From contig NZ_CP049859.1 in the NCBI RefSeq assembly GCF_011400295.1, positions 248,001 to 312,000 of the forward strand: a stretch of 64,000 nt of DNA, given 5' to 3'. The notes under the pieces were generated by a model that had not been told where the DNA came from, ran no database searches, and saw only the letters and a list, made by a program, of their open reading frames with translations. Below are positions 63,525 to 64,000 of this stretch, piece by piece; position 1 is the stretch's first letter; each line of letters starts with the position of its first letter. A program made the translations under genes and the position numbers. The stretch comes from Erysipelothrix sp. HDW6A (lineage in GTDB: Bacteria; Bacillota_I; Bacilli_A; Erysipelotrichales; Erysipelotrichaceae).

Positions 63525-64000
63525 ATGAAATTAATCGGGAAACTTAAAGAATATTTATATACCGACACAGATATCGTCTTATCAATCATACTTCCTAAAA
63601 AATTCTACCTACAAGCTCAAAAGATACCCCAAGACAAGCTGTTAGATATAGACATAGGTGTTAGGGAAGGTCAAAGGACATTGCGCCAAAACAGAGCTTT
63701 ATGGGCTTTAATAAGCAAAATTACAGCAGCAGAGAATGGAGGTCTTAAGCCTAGAGAGTACGTAAACGATACCTACATTCAACTAATAGAGGAAGCGAAT
63801 ATAAGCGTTGAATATTGGGAAGGTCTTGAAGAGATGATAGATGTACTTCAAGGCGATGATAATAAAAAACCTTACAGGGTAGTAAAAGTAGTTGAACGTC
63901 GAAAATCTGCTAAAGGAGTAGATACAGTACTCTTAGCCTGTTATAAAGGAACAAGCAGATTTAACAAAAAAGAAATGAATGATTTAATCGATATCACATT
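63525..64000 (+). CDS. Prophage protein, partial (NinB-like resemblance)
   Basis: Begins at ATG 63525 behind AAAGGAAG, one base after the HNH stop, and runs off the window after 158 codons. A segment REGQRTLRQNRALWALISKI resembles NinB-type or putative HNHc phage proteins; the rest has no motif I recognise. The resemblance is weak. Confidence 0.6.
   Translation, partial: MKLIGKLKEYLYTDTDIVLSIILPKKFYLQAQKIPQDKLLDIDIGVREGQRTLRQNRALWALISKITAAENGGLKPREYVNDTYIQLIEEANISVEYWEGLEEMIDVLQGDDNKKPYRVVKVVERRKSAKGVDTVLLACYKGTSRFNKKEMNDLIDIT

Overview
The window is AT-rich chromosomal DNA of a low-GC Gram-positive bacterium, and it spans the replication origin. Firmicutes blocks are recognisable (dnaA-dnaN, rpmH-rnpA-yidC-jag, pth-mfd-rqcP-divIC, yaaA-recF-gyrB-gyrA, serS-ffs-tadA-dnaX-recR, mutS-mutL-miaA), with no sporulation genes among them. 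Together with the gene content this suggests an Erysipelotrichia-type organism, perhaps Erysipelothrix. The taxon is inferred from layout and was not tested by any search.

Layout. Bases 1-13153 form the left arm, mostly on the minus strand: a cyclophilin lipoprotein, a tyrosine phosphatase, a PerR-like regulator, guaC, rsmI-holB-tmk, a Nudix hydrolase, a three-gene peptide-exporter operon (HlyD-like adaptor, a small unknown protein, and an ABC exporter with a C39 peptidase), a GNAT protein, dnaN and dnaA. Bases 13154-13827 are oriC, with a cluster of DnaA boxes and an AT-rich tract. The right arm (13828 to about 53030) is mostly plus strand. It carries protein secretion, RNA processing, repair, gyrase, a T-box-controlled serS, SRP RNA, a TadA-GNAT fusion, a sortase, dnaX-recR, an EVE-like protein, CYTH, NAD kinase, RodA, a PTS-like permease with a dead IIB domain, mutS-mutL-miaA, two DegV proteins, YigZ plus a Zur-like regulator, a VOC enzyme, an M4-protease remnant, a CDF exporter, small membrane proteins, an MBL hydrolase, PAP2 and a serine hydrolase.

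Bases 53031-53386 are tmRNA. A temperate prophage begins at its 3' end and runs off the window: tyrosine integrase (minus strand), a membrane protein, a CI-like repressor and Cro-like protein with an operator region, then an early operon. That operon has many small genes, an interrupted membrane-anchored glucosaminidase-like gene, a membrane-anchored dockerin-like protein, DUF1351, an ERF recombinase, an MBL-fold protein, RusA, an orphan DNA methyltransferase, an HNH protein and a partial gene.

The most notable points are: two perfect parS palindromes, one inside the serS T-box leader and one abutting the SRP-RNA promoter; two prophage genes that appear to start at AUC behind very strong ribosome binding sites; several genes whose ATG lies exactly where transcription should start (leaderless mRNAs); the TadA-GNAT fusion; the IIC-IIB protein without its phosphorylation cysteine; a C39 exporter operon with no visible substrate; and a dockerin-like phage membrane protein beside a gene broken by an in-frame UGA. 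The strand switch at 13.2-13.8 kb agrees with bidirectional replication from oriC.
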